Source: Cololabis saira
Lineage: Eukaryota > Chordata > Actinopteri > Beloniformes > Belonidae
Direction: 5' to 3'
Length of the DNA: 64,000 nt
Assembly (NCBI RefSeq): GCF_033807715.1
Contig: NC_084607.1
Location: 12,874,941-12,938,940 of the forward strand
Each line of letters begins with the position of its first letter. Within the stretch, counting starts at the first letter, position 1. The notes under the pieces were generated by a model. The model searched no databases. It was not told where the DNA came from and was given only the letters and a program-made list of their open reading frames with translations. The position numbers were made by a program, and so were the translations under genes. Positions 47,130-62,043 of the stretch are shown one piece after another.

Positions 47130-47457
47130 CTTTGTTTTTGTAGTGCACACTTTACCTTGCTTTACCCTTAAACTTTTTGTTCTCACTTCCATCTCCACCT
47201 TCAAAACACATCTTTTATTAAGTACAACCGACTCCTGCACTTGCCTTTAGTCCTCCTTCAGGCATACTGACTGTTTTACTTGATTATTTGTTTTATCTTT
47301 TGTATTGTGTTTTAATGTATTTTTGTGTATTTATATAACTTTGTTTTTTCATCTTAGCTCCCTCCCCTTACCCCTCTAGGCTGCACTTGTAAATAAGAAA
47401 TTTGTTCTTAATTTGCTTGCCTGGTTAAATAAAGGTTAAATAAAAAATAAAAAATAA
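47130..47457 (+). mobile_element. LINE-like 3' tail
   Basis: The 3' part is TGCACTTGTAAATAAGAAAT, then TTGCCTGGTTAAATAAAGGT, then a simple tail of AATAAA units. This tail form is common at the 3' end of L2-type LINEs in fish. No coding region remains, and the left boundary is approximate. Confidence 0.55.
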
Positions 47458-49974
47458 AACCGTTTTTTTTTTAGTTTTTTTTTTTTTTAGGCTTGATATT
47501 GCAGCAAGGAACCTGATCTCTGTGAGACAGTCTGACAGTTTAGCCTTCACACTCATCCCAGCTGAGAAAGACGGCGGAATGAAGTGCAATAGGTGTGTTA
47601 TTGTTGCACTTTCATCAACACTATGCAGGCTCATTGGCGGGGCCTCTCTGACGGAGTGAGCGTCAGAAAGAACATATCACAAGCAAGTCTCATCACACCG
47701 TAATGTAGACCCACACCGGAGTTCAGAAAAGCGTGAGTGAACATTCAAGGAAAAAGAGGCTCTGCAAACACATCCACGGTAGACAAGACACAGCAGAGCA
47801 GGTGGAAGACTTCATGTTCACTGCTGAGGGACATTGTGCACCTGAACATTTGCTATAAACAACTACCAAAAATATTTTTAGAATAACTTCCACCTCCACC
47901 AAATATAATAGTAAATTGCTGCTTACAGGTGAAAATAATTAGCTAATACAGTGTAGTATTTGGGTTTGTTGGTATACTTACATTTTTAAGTATTTGATCT
48001 GGGTAAACACTTTACAAAATACTAAATCATACCCAGAATGCAAAGAGAACCTAAAATCTATGTACCAGTTGTTGCATGTTGTTTTGGCTTGTTTCCCAAA
48101 AAGCATAATAACAGTATTTTATCTTGATGTGATCGTAATCTACATCCTACTGGCGAGAAAGTGAACATTTAACTGAATATTTGAGTCTCCTTTATAAATA
48201 ATGCAAGAGCCGGAGGCCTGAAGCCACAGAAAAACGGTCACCAGTCCCAGAAGAAATGTGTCACAGGCCGCTGGTGCTGAAAGTCCCTGTTTCATCTTGC
48301 TGAGGGTTTGAAAAACATACAACTCTGGTCTTAGTCGAACAGAAATATTTAATAACATCTGTCACGGGCCATAACTCACAGTCCAAATGACCCTCGGTGA
48401 ACCTTTATTCAAAGTACTTTAACAAAAAAGCACGGTTACGTTATTAAAATTGGGTCCAAGCTAAAGAACACAGTTCTTTTGGTCTCCTTATCTTATTTCG
48501 TGATTTCTGACATTTGGAAAATAATAAAACTCTCTGTACTGTAGCTGTCTAGCACATAGCTATATAAAAATGAAAGAGCTATTGTTCCAGTTTTGTCTTT
48601 TTACAAAAAAAATCTCGTCTTCCCTTCAGTCTGCATTCATGGATGTACATGGTGAAGTTTTTGTGTCACTCCCACTTTAAGACAAAGAAAAGCTGAACAG
48701 AAATTTAGGTTATAACCTCATTCTTGACCCTGTATAGTGGGGTTGTGAGAGCAGTTTCACTCCCTGGGGTCTCTCCCATGCCCCCCCCTCCTCCTCCTCC
48801 CTCCACTGTATATGGGAATACCCATAAATCACAGCTACACCTTTACTCTGTTAGGCTATCACGGCTAGTTGCAGTCGTGTTGCAGATCTTAGGTGCCCTT
48901 CATTGTAAGTTACAGATATTACAGTTGAGTCATGATGCTTTTGTTTGAAGTTTATAATTGCCAAATGCACAGATTTGTTCAAGCAACAGTCACAAACCCA
49001 GACATGCAGACACACTCGCACCCCTCCTCCTCCTCCTCCTCCTCCTCGCCCTGGCTTAAAGGCCAAAAACAACTACACATCCCTCTCTTGGGTTTCATTA
49101 GATACAAAAACACAAAAGATAAATAAATGAACTAACCCCAAAATTGTTGTGCTTGTATGGGAAACTTCAGAATGCCCAAAATAGTTTTTCGTAAGGCCCA
49201 AGGAATGAGGGTCTGCAACTTTTCACCATACATGGGCCTGAGTCTGTGTACCCAGTTCTCTGCCCAAAGCCTCCGCCACACTCACCACCGTGACCGGGCC
49301 GCTGCCACAGGCTTCTGCGGCTTCCGCACGTTTTCTTTATGCTTTTGTTCTGTAGCGTTTGTCTTATGTGTGTGCACACACGCAGCCACATCGGAGGGGT
49401 TGTCTGGCTTTTATTTTGTGGTGTCCTCCTGAATTCCACCGAATGAAGGGACTCTTGTTGGAGCGGCTGTTGAGGAAACATGTCCTTGGTGTTTACACGC
49501 ACATGTTGTGGAACAAACATGTGGGCACTTCAAAAACACGATCACAAAAAAACATAAGATGAGATGTGATGGCAACAGGTCGCACATGGCCTGGGTTTCT
49601 TGATAAAAGCAATACGTGTTTACGGAGTGATCAGAGGAATCACTGGACTGTGCGTGCGTTCCGTTCTACACACCCTTGTGTGTCATTCGGTGTTCCCGTC
49701 AAAACTCTTTGTACACATCATCAACCAGCTGTGATTGCCATGTGTATCTGTCATTGCCCCACAGATGGGTCCAAGTGACATGAAAGCATGTATCATTAGA
49801 AATACTTGTCTGGCTCAAGAGAGTCAGTTGGGATAATCTTGTGTTCCTAGACCCTCTGACCTCCAGACGTTTAGTAGTGTTGGCACGTAGCTGGAGCTGT
49901 CAGGCCGGCATCTCTGGGAGATCTGTGTTTAATTTGCAAAAGCAGGCCTTGCCAGAATAGGGAGAGAGAATGAC
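47458..49974. other. Intergenic with simple repeats
   Basis: 2.5 kb. It contains T-runs at 47463-47490 and a (CCT)n tract at 49024-49047. No gene was seen. Confidence 0.6.
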
Positions 49975-49979
49975 GTGTG

Positions 49980-50028
<49 letters not shown>

Positions 50029-50036
50029 GTGTGTGG
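49975..50036. repeat. (GT)n microsatellite, interrupted
   Basis: About 62 bp of GT units with two GC interruptions. Confidence 0.93.
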
Positions 50037-51170
50037 GCAAGGAGGCAATACTTATTTGGGAGAACATATCTGCATGTGTGAATGTGTTTCTATGCTGATC
50101 AGATTGAGGCTGAACACCTTAGTGAGCTGTTGTTTTGAGTCTTTTGGCACGTTTGCATGTCTGGTGTTGCAGTTGTTGTGCAAACGGTTGTATGTTTCGC
50201 CTTTTGGGAGTGTGTGAGCGTGAAGGACAAAGCGGGGGGTAGTTACTGCACAACTGAGCTAGGATGTTTTCGTCTGCAGATTACATTGGCATGCATCTGG
50301 ACCCACTAGCCTGGGAGAATCTGACGCTCTCCATGATTGCAAAACTGTGAAGACAGTCCATCACAAGGTGCTGAAGTATGCACACAGAACTGTAGTGGAA
50401 AAACATACTGCAATTATTAATCACAGCAAGTTTCGGTGTCGAGAAAAAATCTTTTCAATTTAGTTTCTTGATTTATGTGTCTTGACTTGCGCAAAGAGGT
50501 GTGTTGTGCTAATAAGTCTCATCTTGACTGTGACAAGTAACGGTGATTTCTATCAGGTTTTTCTGGTTCGAGGCCATGACGGGGACAGTCAAGCAGAGGC
50601 CTGCCCTCTTCCTTTTCGCCTGGGAACCAGAGCAGTGATCCCTGTTTGCCTAAGTGCCTGGCTGCTCTCACTGGGAGCTGTTCCCATCCTACTCATCTGT
50701 TTATTATTTTCCTGTGAAGACTTGCATTGAAAGATGAGAAAAAAGCGGGGAGGGGGTCACGAAGGTGGAGGTCAAGTTGGAGGGAATATTCACCCATTTC
50801 TCATTGACAATACTTGTGCAGAGCCAGAGGATGGTTTTTGTATGTGAACATACAGTAATGTCATCAGAAACTGTGAGACGTGCTGCTTCAAGAGTAGATT
50901 CTGATTAGGACACTGATAGATAGGCTTGTGTTTTGGAAAGTTTGGATTTTGAGGTAAGTGGTTTTTGGTGGTGCCCAAGTGGCTGGTCATGAACAAAAGA
51001 CACTAACCTCAGGCTCCAAGACCCTGAAAACTAAACCACAGTAGTGCAGTGAATAAAAGACATGGACGTCTCAGTTAGCATCAAGTCACCCTTATACATT
51101 AATACAATGTAACTACAACCTAGTTTTATGTAGCAGAGAGCCATCACTGGTCGTTGAGGTATGAATCCTA
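50037..51170. other. Intergenic, no gene seen
   Basis: 1.1 kb. An 82-codon plus-strand frame at 50482-50730 begins with a hydrophobic stretch, but no promoter, polyadenylation signal or family pattern supports it. Confidence 0.55.
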
Positions 51171-51178
51171 CAGTAAAG

Positions 51179-51919
51179 CAGTGGTTCCCAAACTTTTTTT
51201 GCCAGGCCACCCTTTTGTACGTAACAGAATTTTCGATAGATCGATAGATTTTCAACTTGACCAGCTCCCAGAGATTGAAACAACAACAAACAGGAGCCAA
51301 AATCTGAACATTCGCTCTACAAAAATGACACCTTTAATCCCCACATCTTTTCAGTGATGTGAGTGGGCTTGCTTCATGTGTGCAACACATTTCTTTTTTT
51401 TTCCCTTTTTACTGTACAATACAGTATGCATTACTTTCAACATATTTTTAAAAAACAGCAGCAAAAGCTAAACAAATAATCAAAATTTCAACAATTGCTC
51501 TGCAGAAATGTCAGCTTTAATCCCCACACCTTTTCAGTGAGTTGGGTGGGCTTGTTCATGTTACAGATCCTCTCAAACCGGGGTTGCAGGTGCGAAACTG
51601 CCACATGCATCTTCCTTCCAGTAGCACCGGGTAGTTGTGGGGCCTGAAGCAGCAGGTCCCCGGTTAGATTCCCGCTGGCCAGACCATTATTTTATGTCAT
51701 TCCCCTTCTCTCTTCCCCCTATTTCCTGTCTCTCTCTCATTGCACATATGTGTTGAAGGCAAAATCTTAAAGAAATAAATAATCTTAAAAAAAAAGAAAA
51801 ACATTTGTTATTTTTTTTTATTTTTTTAATTAATCTACCTTCCAACCTCGCCGCGCCCCCCCTGCAATAGAGCCGCACCCCCCCCCTAGGGGGCGCGCCC
51901 CCCAGTTTGGGAACCACTG
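51179..51919. mobile_element. Non-autonomous hAT element with nested SINE-like insert
   Basis: A 741-bp element with inverted ends CAGTGGTTCCCAAACT and AGTTTGGGAACCACTG and a perfect 8-bp duplication CAGTAAAG at 51171-51178 and 51920-51927. The end sequence is that of a widespread vertebrate hAT group. It has two internal copies of TTTAATCCCCACA(T/C)CTTTTCAGTGA at about 51333-51358 and 51515-51540. No transposase ORF. Confidence 0.88.
51610..51805 (+). mobile_element. SINE-like tRNA-derived sequence inside the hAT element
   Basis: GGTCCCCGGTTAGATTCCCG at 51655-51674 resembles a Pol III B box (GGTTCGANTCC) in tRNA-derived SINEs. It is followed by GTCATTCCCCTTCTCTC and CTATTTCCTGTCTCTC, a body typical of fish SINEs, and an A-rich tail ending about 51805. 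It may have been inserted into the hAT element after the latter was in place. Confidence 0.5.
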
Positions 51920-51927
51920 CAGTAAAG

Positions 51928-53645
51928 TAATAAACGCGCAATTACAGTCGCAGATATGTAATGTATTTGATATTTTGTAGTTATGTGGCCCATTGTTCCC
52001 ACTGCAGCCCTCCCAGGTTTTGGACGGAGCTGCACCATCAGCAGCAATTTTTTTGTTTTGCAGAGGGTGGGCACCGAGTACGCGCGGCCTTTGACCTTCC
52101 CACAGCCTCAGGAGGAGAGGCCTTTTTACTGAGAAAGGGATGACCCTTTTTCTGGTCCCACACGGTCCTCTCAAAAGTTACATACCAAGGGACGCTTTTC
52201 CCACCATGAACCAAACACATCATTCTGTTCTTTTCTGGTTTGTAGCCAAGGAAGTGGGCGATCTCATGAGTGGGGTCCTGCCCAGTACTCATGGCAGACC
52301 TGACCTCCAGCAACTACCACAGTCAGGCCATTCTCCGCAGGTCAGGGGAAATATGGAGAGGGCCAAAATCCGGTGAAAGGTCTAATGACTCGGATAAGAC
52401 AAAAAGATTTTGTTCTCACTTCATCATAAGAAAAACAATGACAATATTTGCAAATGTTTTCATGACCCAGTCACATGAAACATTAATGCTTTAACATTGA
52501 CGTTAGAGATAAGTGATACAATATTTAGATACTATATTGAGTACACAATTAAGTATACAAAGAATGTGACAGAAATATTGAAATTGTGAAGTTACATATT
52601 AGGTCCTCCACATGTACCCTATTCAAATAGGTAGATGTAAAAATGTCCAGAGACCACTACTGGGTCTGTGGTCTTCATATTACCAGGTATGAATGTCTTC
52701 AGTGTTCCTATGAAGCTCTGCACACTGAGGAAAGAAAGAGAGGAAAATGCAAAGGAACATGAATACTCAATCATGAATACTCACGTTGCACAAGTGGTCC
52801 CTGGTGGAGCCCAAATCAATATACAGTATACGCTGCACAACACAGTTAGAAGATATACTGACTATAAAGTAAGACAAGATGTGGCCTTTTGAACAATATG
52901 GTTACATTTTATAAGTTCTGCCAATACCTCTCTTTTTACATCGTAAATCCTTCCCCATTGGATGGATTCAATTTTCTTTTTCTTCTTTCTTACATAAATA
53001 AGGTTTCTGACTCCTCAAATGTTCGTCATTAACTCAACATTTGCTGATGTAGTTCTGTCGTGTCAGAAAGGACAAAGATTTTCACTGTCACATGAAATAT
53101 TACAAGACAAATGTATTGTATTAAACTTAAATGAGTCTCTTTTTCTCTCGTTCTAATATCCTGTTGTACAATTTTACACTCAAACATTACTTCACAATGT
53201 GCAGAGCAGAACCTGTTGGAAACTGCAATGGCAGATGAGAAAACAACAACAGAAAAACAACATAAAACTCAGGTGAAACAGGTAACAGCATGGAGTTGAT
53301 GGATGGAGTTAATAGTCCTGAGAAAATGATCTCCAAACATGCAGCGTCGGTGTGAATCTCAGATCCCGACCCGGTGTACAGACTTGCATCACTGTGGTCA
53401 CATCCCTCTGCTTGAAGCGTGTGTGCTTATGGCGTTTGAGGCCATAAATCTACCATCATGTGAAAACAGTGCAGACCCTGAAGCACATGATTTATTTCAC
53501 TAATGTTTTATTTCAGTTACAGTGCCGTTTTTTTCCTCGTGTTGTGACGTTTAGAAAATAACAACTGAGAAATCCATTTTGGTTTCGGAGACATTTGTTT
53601 ATTTGTTGGGATTTTTTTACAGTCTCAGGTTACAGAAGCTGTATA
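51928..53645. other. Intergenic between two hAT elements
   Basis: Apart from the uncertain ORF at 52038-52313, nothing was recognised. Confidence 0.55.
52038..52313 (-). CDS. Uncertain GC-rich ORF, 91 codons
   Basis: An open frame in an otherwise AT-rich region, with a mixed, protein-like composition (for example HEIAHFLGYKPEKNRMM and WYVTFERTVWDQKK). I recognise no family. No convincing splice sites, promoter or polyadenylation signal were found close by. It may be a single exon of an unseen gene, a fragment of a retrocopy, or a chance frame. Confidence 0.2.
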   Translation of the reverse strand: MLEVRSAMSTGQDPTHEIAHFLGYKPEKNRMMCLVHGGKSVPWYVTFERTVWDQKKGHPFLSKKASPPEAVGRSKAARTRCPPSAKQKNCC

Positions 53646-53653
53646 AACATTGT

Positions 53654-54208
53654 CAGAGGTGGACAGAGTACTCGACCCCAGTACTTGAGTAAGAGTACAA
53701 ATACTACTGGTCAAAATTTACTCCGTTACAAGTAAAAGTAGCTCAGTCAAAATATTACTCGAGTAAGAGTAGAAAAGTACTTGCTTTTAAAGGTACTTAA
53801 GTATCCAAAAGTAAAGGCTTTTAAATTTACTTTAAGTAAAAGTAAAAGTAAGAGTAAATTTCTTATTTTCCACATCAGTAAATTACTATATTTGTTCTAA
53901 ATTAATTTAAGGATCTTTTAACTCTTGTTTCTGAGAATTAACTCTTGAACTACAAATGCTCTGCATGGATTATTCTACCTATATTAGAAGAAAAGAGAAG
54001 AAAAAAGAGCAGACCTGAAAGTAACGAGTACTTTTCAACCTTCCTAGAAATTTACTCGAGTAAAAGTAAAAATATTTGTCTTGGGAATGTATTCAAGTAA
54101 GAGTAATAAGTACCAAAGAAATCTAATACTCAAGTAAAGTACAAATCCTCTGGATATGTACTTAAGTACAGTACTCAAGTAAATTTACTCCGTTACTGTC
54201 CACCACTG
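53654..54208. mobile_element. Non-autonomous hAT element
   Basis: A 555-bp element starting CAGAGGTGGACAGAGTACTC and ending GTTACTGTCCACCACTG (imperfect inverted ends). It is flanked by a perfect 8-bp duplication AACATTGT at 53646-53653 and 54209-54216. The interior is full of AAGTAAAAGTA motifs, like the element in notch3 intron 17, but the terminal bases differ. Confidence 0.87.
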
Positions 54209-54584
54209 AACATTGTACATATCTGCGCACAACATCTAACAATAGCTTTTACTGAAGCAATTTTGCTTTTGATTTTGAATGTTTTTTTTCTGCAACTTAC
54301 CTAACGTCTAGTTACCATATTTGATTGCACATAGTGGTTAGGTTGATGTTCAGCGGTGAGCATGTCTGATTACTCTCTTTGTTTTTCTTTTTTTTCCTTT
54401 TTTGTTTTTGTAAGGAAACTGTTAGCTTGAAGATTTGATCAGGATGAGACCACCTTGTATTCATTGGGAATACAGCGAAAGTCTTCTCGCGCAGGGTTTC
54501 TCTTTACATTTCCAACCGAAACCAGGCTGTGCACAGACAAGCAGAGTTAATATATGTCATGCCTCAGTGTCTGTGCCTCAGGGA

Positions 54585-58391
<3,807 letters not shown>

Positions 58392-59386
58392 GCTAATGTT
58401 TGCGCATGTGCACAAATAGGCACACTCACAAAATGCATATGCAAGAACAAATATGTGCTCTGCTGGTGGCCTTATATGTGCTTTGTATGCAAATATGTCC
58501 TAGTCTGTCGAGATGCTGTTCCTAGAAAATATCTGTCATCCCAACGTGTTCAGTCTGAATTGCTGTTGAGGTTTGTATTTCTGAAAGATAAATTGTAAAA
58601 AATAAGAATCAAAAGAAGTTAATGAAGCTAATAACCCTATGAAAACATGATTAGAACACAGAATAAAGATTGCACCAGTCTACTAAAGCCAAGACTACTG
58701 TTCCCTGCATCCTTACACAGCTAAGTGAAAGTAGACACTTGCATGTGTCAAAATAGTGAAAGAAAATTCATTTTTGACAGCTCAGTAGTACTTCTATTTG
58801 TTACCAATACGACCAAAAAGTGGACCAATTTAAAGATATGGAGTCTAATATTTGTTATTAGCACCACCTGACCTTTCTGGATTGTGAAATGCCAAAGGGT
58901 CAGCAGCAAAGACTGGTCTCTTCTTTGAAAATCCACAGGTTGGCTACTGGAAAACAGTAAGATACTGCCCTCTAGTGGTCATCAAGAAGTAATGCACACT
59001 GACCAAAAAACCTCGAAGCATAAGTATAATCAAGGGTGTTCACATATAGGATGGCGACATTTTGTATCTCACATTGTTAAAAAAAAAAAACGAAAAAAAC
59101 CCCACTTATCAAACATTTAAGGTTGAATCAAAATTATTTTTATTTCTAAATACCCCCCAAACCATAAAAAATAAAAATTATCCATTTATCAAAAGATTAA
59201 AAACATGATTGAACAGCAGTTATGACCATGAGAACACTACAAACAAACATCAAATTGGGGGAACAATACATTAAAAGCAGATTTATATATTCTAACTCTG
59301 TTGTACATGTCTTAACTCTGGAAGCCCGAGTATAAAGCTATCTAGGCTACAAGTTACAGTATTAATAATTCAATATTTTCTATAAT

Positions 59387-59392
59387 TTTATT
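59387..59392 (-). terminator. Candidate polyadenylation signal of rdh8
   Basis: AATAAA on the minus strand, 418 bp after the rdh8 stop codon. A second AATAAA lies at 59139-59144. Which is used cannot be told from sequence. Confidence 0.35.
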
Positions 59393-59809
59393 GTTTCACA
59401 TATTAAGTGAGTTCATTTTCTTTTTTTGTGCTTTGATGTCTGTCCATGAGCTTCGTTCTCTTCCTCTCAGTTCCTCTCGTGAAGCAAAAAAGTAAGGCAT
59501 CGCCTTTCTATTCATAAAAATGTACGCTCAAAATCCAATGTCAGTGTCACTTGTACATCTGCGCTGTGGTGCATGCATACATCTCTACCAGCACATGAGG
59601 TCACCCTGCTTATAAAATCTATGTGAAAACACTTGTGCAATTGTGCATATTATCTGACAAAGCTTATCATGGTATCATGTCTTTGAACTAAAAGGAGATT
59701 CCTGTCTCCGACTTACTGGTTCTAGTCTAAATGCTCAGACCAGGACCTCAGGAGAAGATTGCAAGGGACCTGGAGGTTAGGATAAAAGGATGGGACCAAA
59801 CAATGACCC

Positions 59810-60037
59810 TCAGTTAGGAGAGATGGTGCGTCTGCGCAGGCAGCTGCATGTCAGGCATTTGAGGATGCTCATGGTGATGTGCATGAGAGGGCCAAAATTG
59901 AAGAGTAGGTTGTAGAAGGTGTTCACCGACAGGCCACCAGTCTCATCTGCATATTTTAAAGCCACAATGGGTGTGTAGAGGCTATTGGTCAGATTCCTGA
60001 AGCGAGGGTTGTCTGACTCAATAACTTTCTTAGTGCA
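59810..60037 (-). CDS. rdh8: rdh8, last exon
   Basis: 228 nt including the TGA at 59812-59810, acceptor TTTTTCCAG. It encodes 75 residues ending in the cysteine-rich anchor [15 protein letters not shown]. Confidence 0.93.
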   Translation of the reverse strand, partial: CTKKVIESDNPRFRNLTNSLYTPIVALKYADETGGLSVNTFYNLLFNFGPLMHITMSILKCLTCSCLRRRTISPN

Positions 60038-62043
60038 CTGGAAAAATAAGAAACAAAGACATATGTGGGAGATTTCATGATTACGTACTTAGTAGCAGTC
60101 AGTGAGTAAGTCTAAAATCCTGAGATAAATTTGGCCAGTTAGAAACTCCTTTACTTACTTTAGCTATGTCCTCTGGCGTCTGGCCCATGGCTTCAAATAT
60201 ATCTATGGACGATGGCAGGTAAACGTCTTTAAAATATCGAACTGTGTCTGCATCTGCCCCAGGGTACTCCATTTTAGCTACATCCTCCATCATCTTTGTC
60301 TCAAACTCGGTGTGTACTGGGCCAGGCTCAATCATGGACAACCTAAGGGGAGGCAGATGCACAGAAGGGCTGTGAGGAAGCATTTACCGCAAAAAAGTAA
60401 AGACAGATGTGAAGAAAAGTACAAGAAGGAAAGAGGGTTATCTACCGGATATTGAACTTCATCAGTTGCACAGCCATGCTCTCACAGAACCCTTCCATTG
60501 CAAACTTAGAGGCAGTGTAAACATCATTGAACACCACTCCTGATCCGAGAACAGTGAGGAGATAACGGGCATCAGTCAAGATAACATCAATTCAGATTCA
60601 TTTACACATAAAGCACTGTTAACTGGAACAACAAAGTAACAGAAGCCACTGAAGAACACTGCAGATTTCCTTAGACATCATTAACTTTTGCTCGTACCCT
60701 GGAGACCCATGACACTGCTCATGACCACAATGTGTCCCGATCGCCTCTTCTTCATGTCTGGCATCACTTCTTTAATCATGCGAACCACTCCAAAGAAGTT
60801 GGTGTCAAACACTCTTTTCATCTCTTCGATGCTGATGCTTTCCACAGGTCCAAGCAAACCCACGCCTGCATTGTTGACTGATGGGAAGCACAGAGGGACA
60901 ACTCTGGTCATACCGTCCAATGTTACAATGATCAAAGAATTGAAATTGTTCAAATTATTTCAAATTATAAAAGTGAAGTAATACACATTTCCTTTGCCAC
61001 CAGATGTCACTGTATGACAGCTACAAGGAGCTGTGACATAACACCAATTCATACTGAGAGGCCTCTGGGTCTGGAGTAATTATGTGAAAGGGGTGCAATG
61101 TTGGATTTAGAGCGAGATGGTTTATAAATAGATTGTTTATCCAGACTAAAGATTTAAACAAGGCCTGAAAAGAGGGACTTATTCAGAAGTTTTCAACCAA
61201 GAGACATGCCATCAACAGCACCACAGAATCCATTAAAGGTGGCTGGGTGCATTGTTGCAGACACGCACTCCTGCTGGGATTTTCCTGTGAGGATCCCAGT
61301 TCAGACAAGGATGGTGTCACGGCCACGTGAACCTCCAGGACTGGTGTCAGTTATATCTCCCTAGAGCTGCCTCACCATAGCTTTTTCTGTTTGGGAGCAT
61401 AATCCATCTGTCCACTGGAATTTCAAGACTCCCAGTCCCCTCCTTCCACCCACTCAGCTGCAAAACCACAGAGTGCAACCACTGTCTCCTATTTCTGCTC
61501 TGCATCTTCTCAACTTTGGTCCTAAACTTTGATTGCTCTAACAGTAAGGACGCTGTTCTGTGATATATATACTTTTTTTTAAACTTGCAGTGCAGTTATA
61601 TTAGTTCTCATAAAAGCATATTATAACTTCTATTAAATACAAGCTACTGCAGCAGGGAGATGAGGGTTTGTGGTAAGTGCATTTGGTTATTTTTCTTATG
61701 CATATACAGGAAAAAAGAAATAAAATCATATACATCTTGTGTTACTTGTGAAAAAAAAACATTTATAGACTGATGTACAATATACATTGAACGACAAATG
61801 CATGCATACTAATATGTTTACCTACACACAGGGAATCAATGAAAAGGGCAGAGACAGGCGGATGTGACTGGACCCACTCACTCAGAATATCAATGTGGCG
61901 ATCCTTCACATTGTTGACACACTGTCTGACAGATTCGTCGCTGCACACGTCTAATGGAAGCAACATCAAGGTCTTCCCGTAAGCGTCTCCAGCCGCCTCC
62001 AGGAGCTTGTCCTTCTTTTTCAGGTCACGCATGGTGGCGATGA
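59810..62043 (-). CDS. rdh8: Retinol dehydrogenase 8 (last five coding exons, 5' end missing)
   Basis: Short-chain dehydrogenase. The known family member reduces all-trans-retinal to all-trans-retinol with NADPH in photoreceptor outer segments, a step of the visual cycle. Five exons join in frame to about 281 residues. Visible motifs: ATMRDL after the second strand, [11 protein letters not shown], the catalytic Ser in [11 protein letters not shown], and the active site YTASK (YxxxK), then [10 protein letters not shown]. The C-terminus CLTCSCLRR has the clustered cysteines that are palmitoylated anchors in mammalian RDH8. [18 protein letters not shown] favours RDH8 over the related HSD17B1. 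The glycine-rich NADP-binding motif (TGxxxGIG) is on an exon right of the window. Upstream neighbour of notch3 on the same strand, about 32 kb apart. Confidence 0.9.
60159..60342 (-). CDS. rdh8: rdh8, fourth exon in window
   Basis: 184 nt, phase 2 to 0, acceptor CTCCCCTTAG, donor GTAAGT. It contains [14 protein letters not shown] (substrate-loop region) and GQTPEDIAK. Confidence 0.92.
60446..60539 (-). CDS. rdh8: rdh8, third exon in window
   Basis: 94 nt, phase 1 to 2, acceptor CTCGGATCAG, donor GTAGAT. It encodes the active site [18 protein letters not shown] and ends KFNIR. Confidence 0.92.
60698..60877 (-). CDS. rdh8: rdh8, second exon in window
   Basis: 180 nt, phase 1-1, acceptor TTCCCATCAG, donor GTACGA. 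It contains [32 protein letters not shown] and the catalytic serine region [14 protein letters not shown]. Confidence 0.92.
60878..61881 (-). other. rdh8: rdh8 intron between first and second exons in window
   Basis: 1004 nt; nothing recognised. Confidence 0.7.
61882..62043 (-). CDS. rdh8: rdh8, first exon in window
   Basis: 162 nt, phase 1-1, acceptor TCCCAAACAG, donor GTGAGT. It encodes [18 protein letters not shown] to [20 protein letters not shown]. The preceding exon must supply one base (G, for Val) and the N-terminal Rossmann start; no such exon was found up to 64000. Confidence 0.88.

Noticed and set aside
59810..62043. Assignment to hsd17b1
   Set aside because: The related steroid dehydrogenase lacks the C-terminal cysteine cluster and the [13 protein letters not shown] active-site context seen here.
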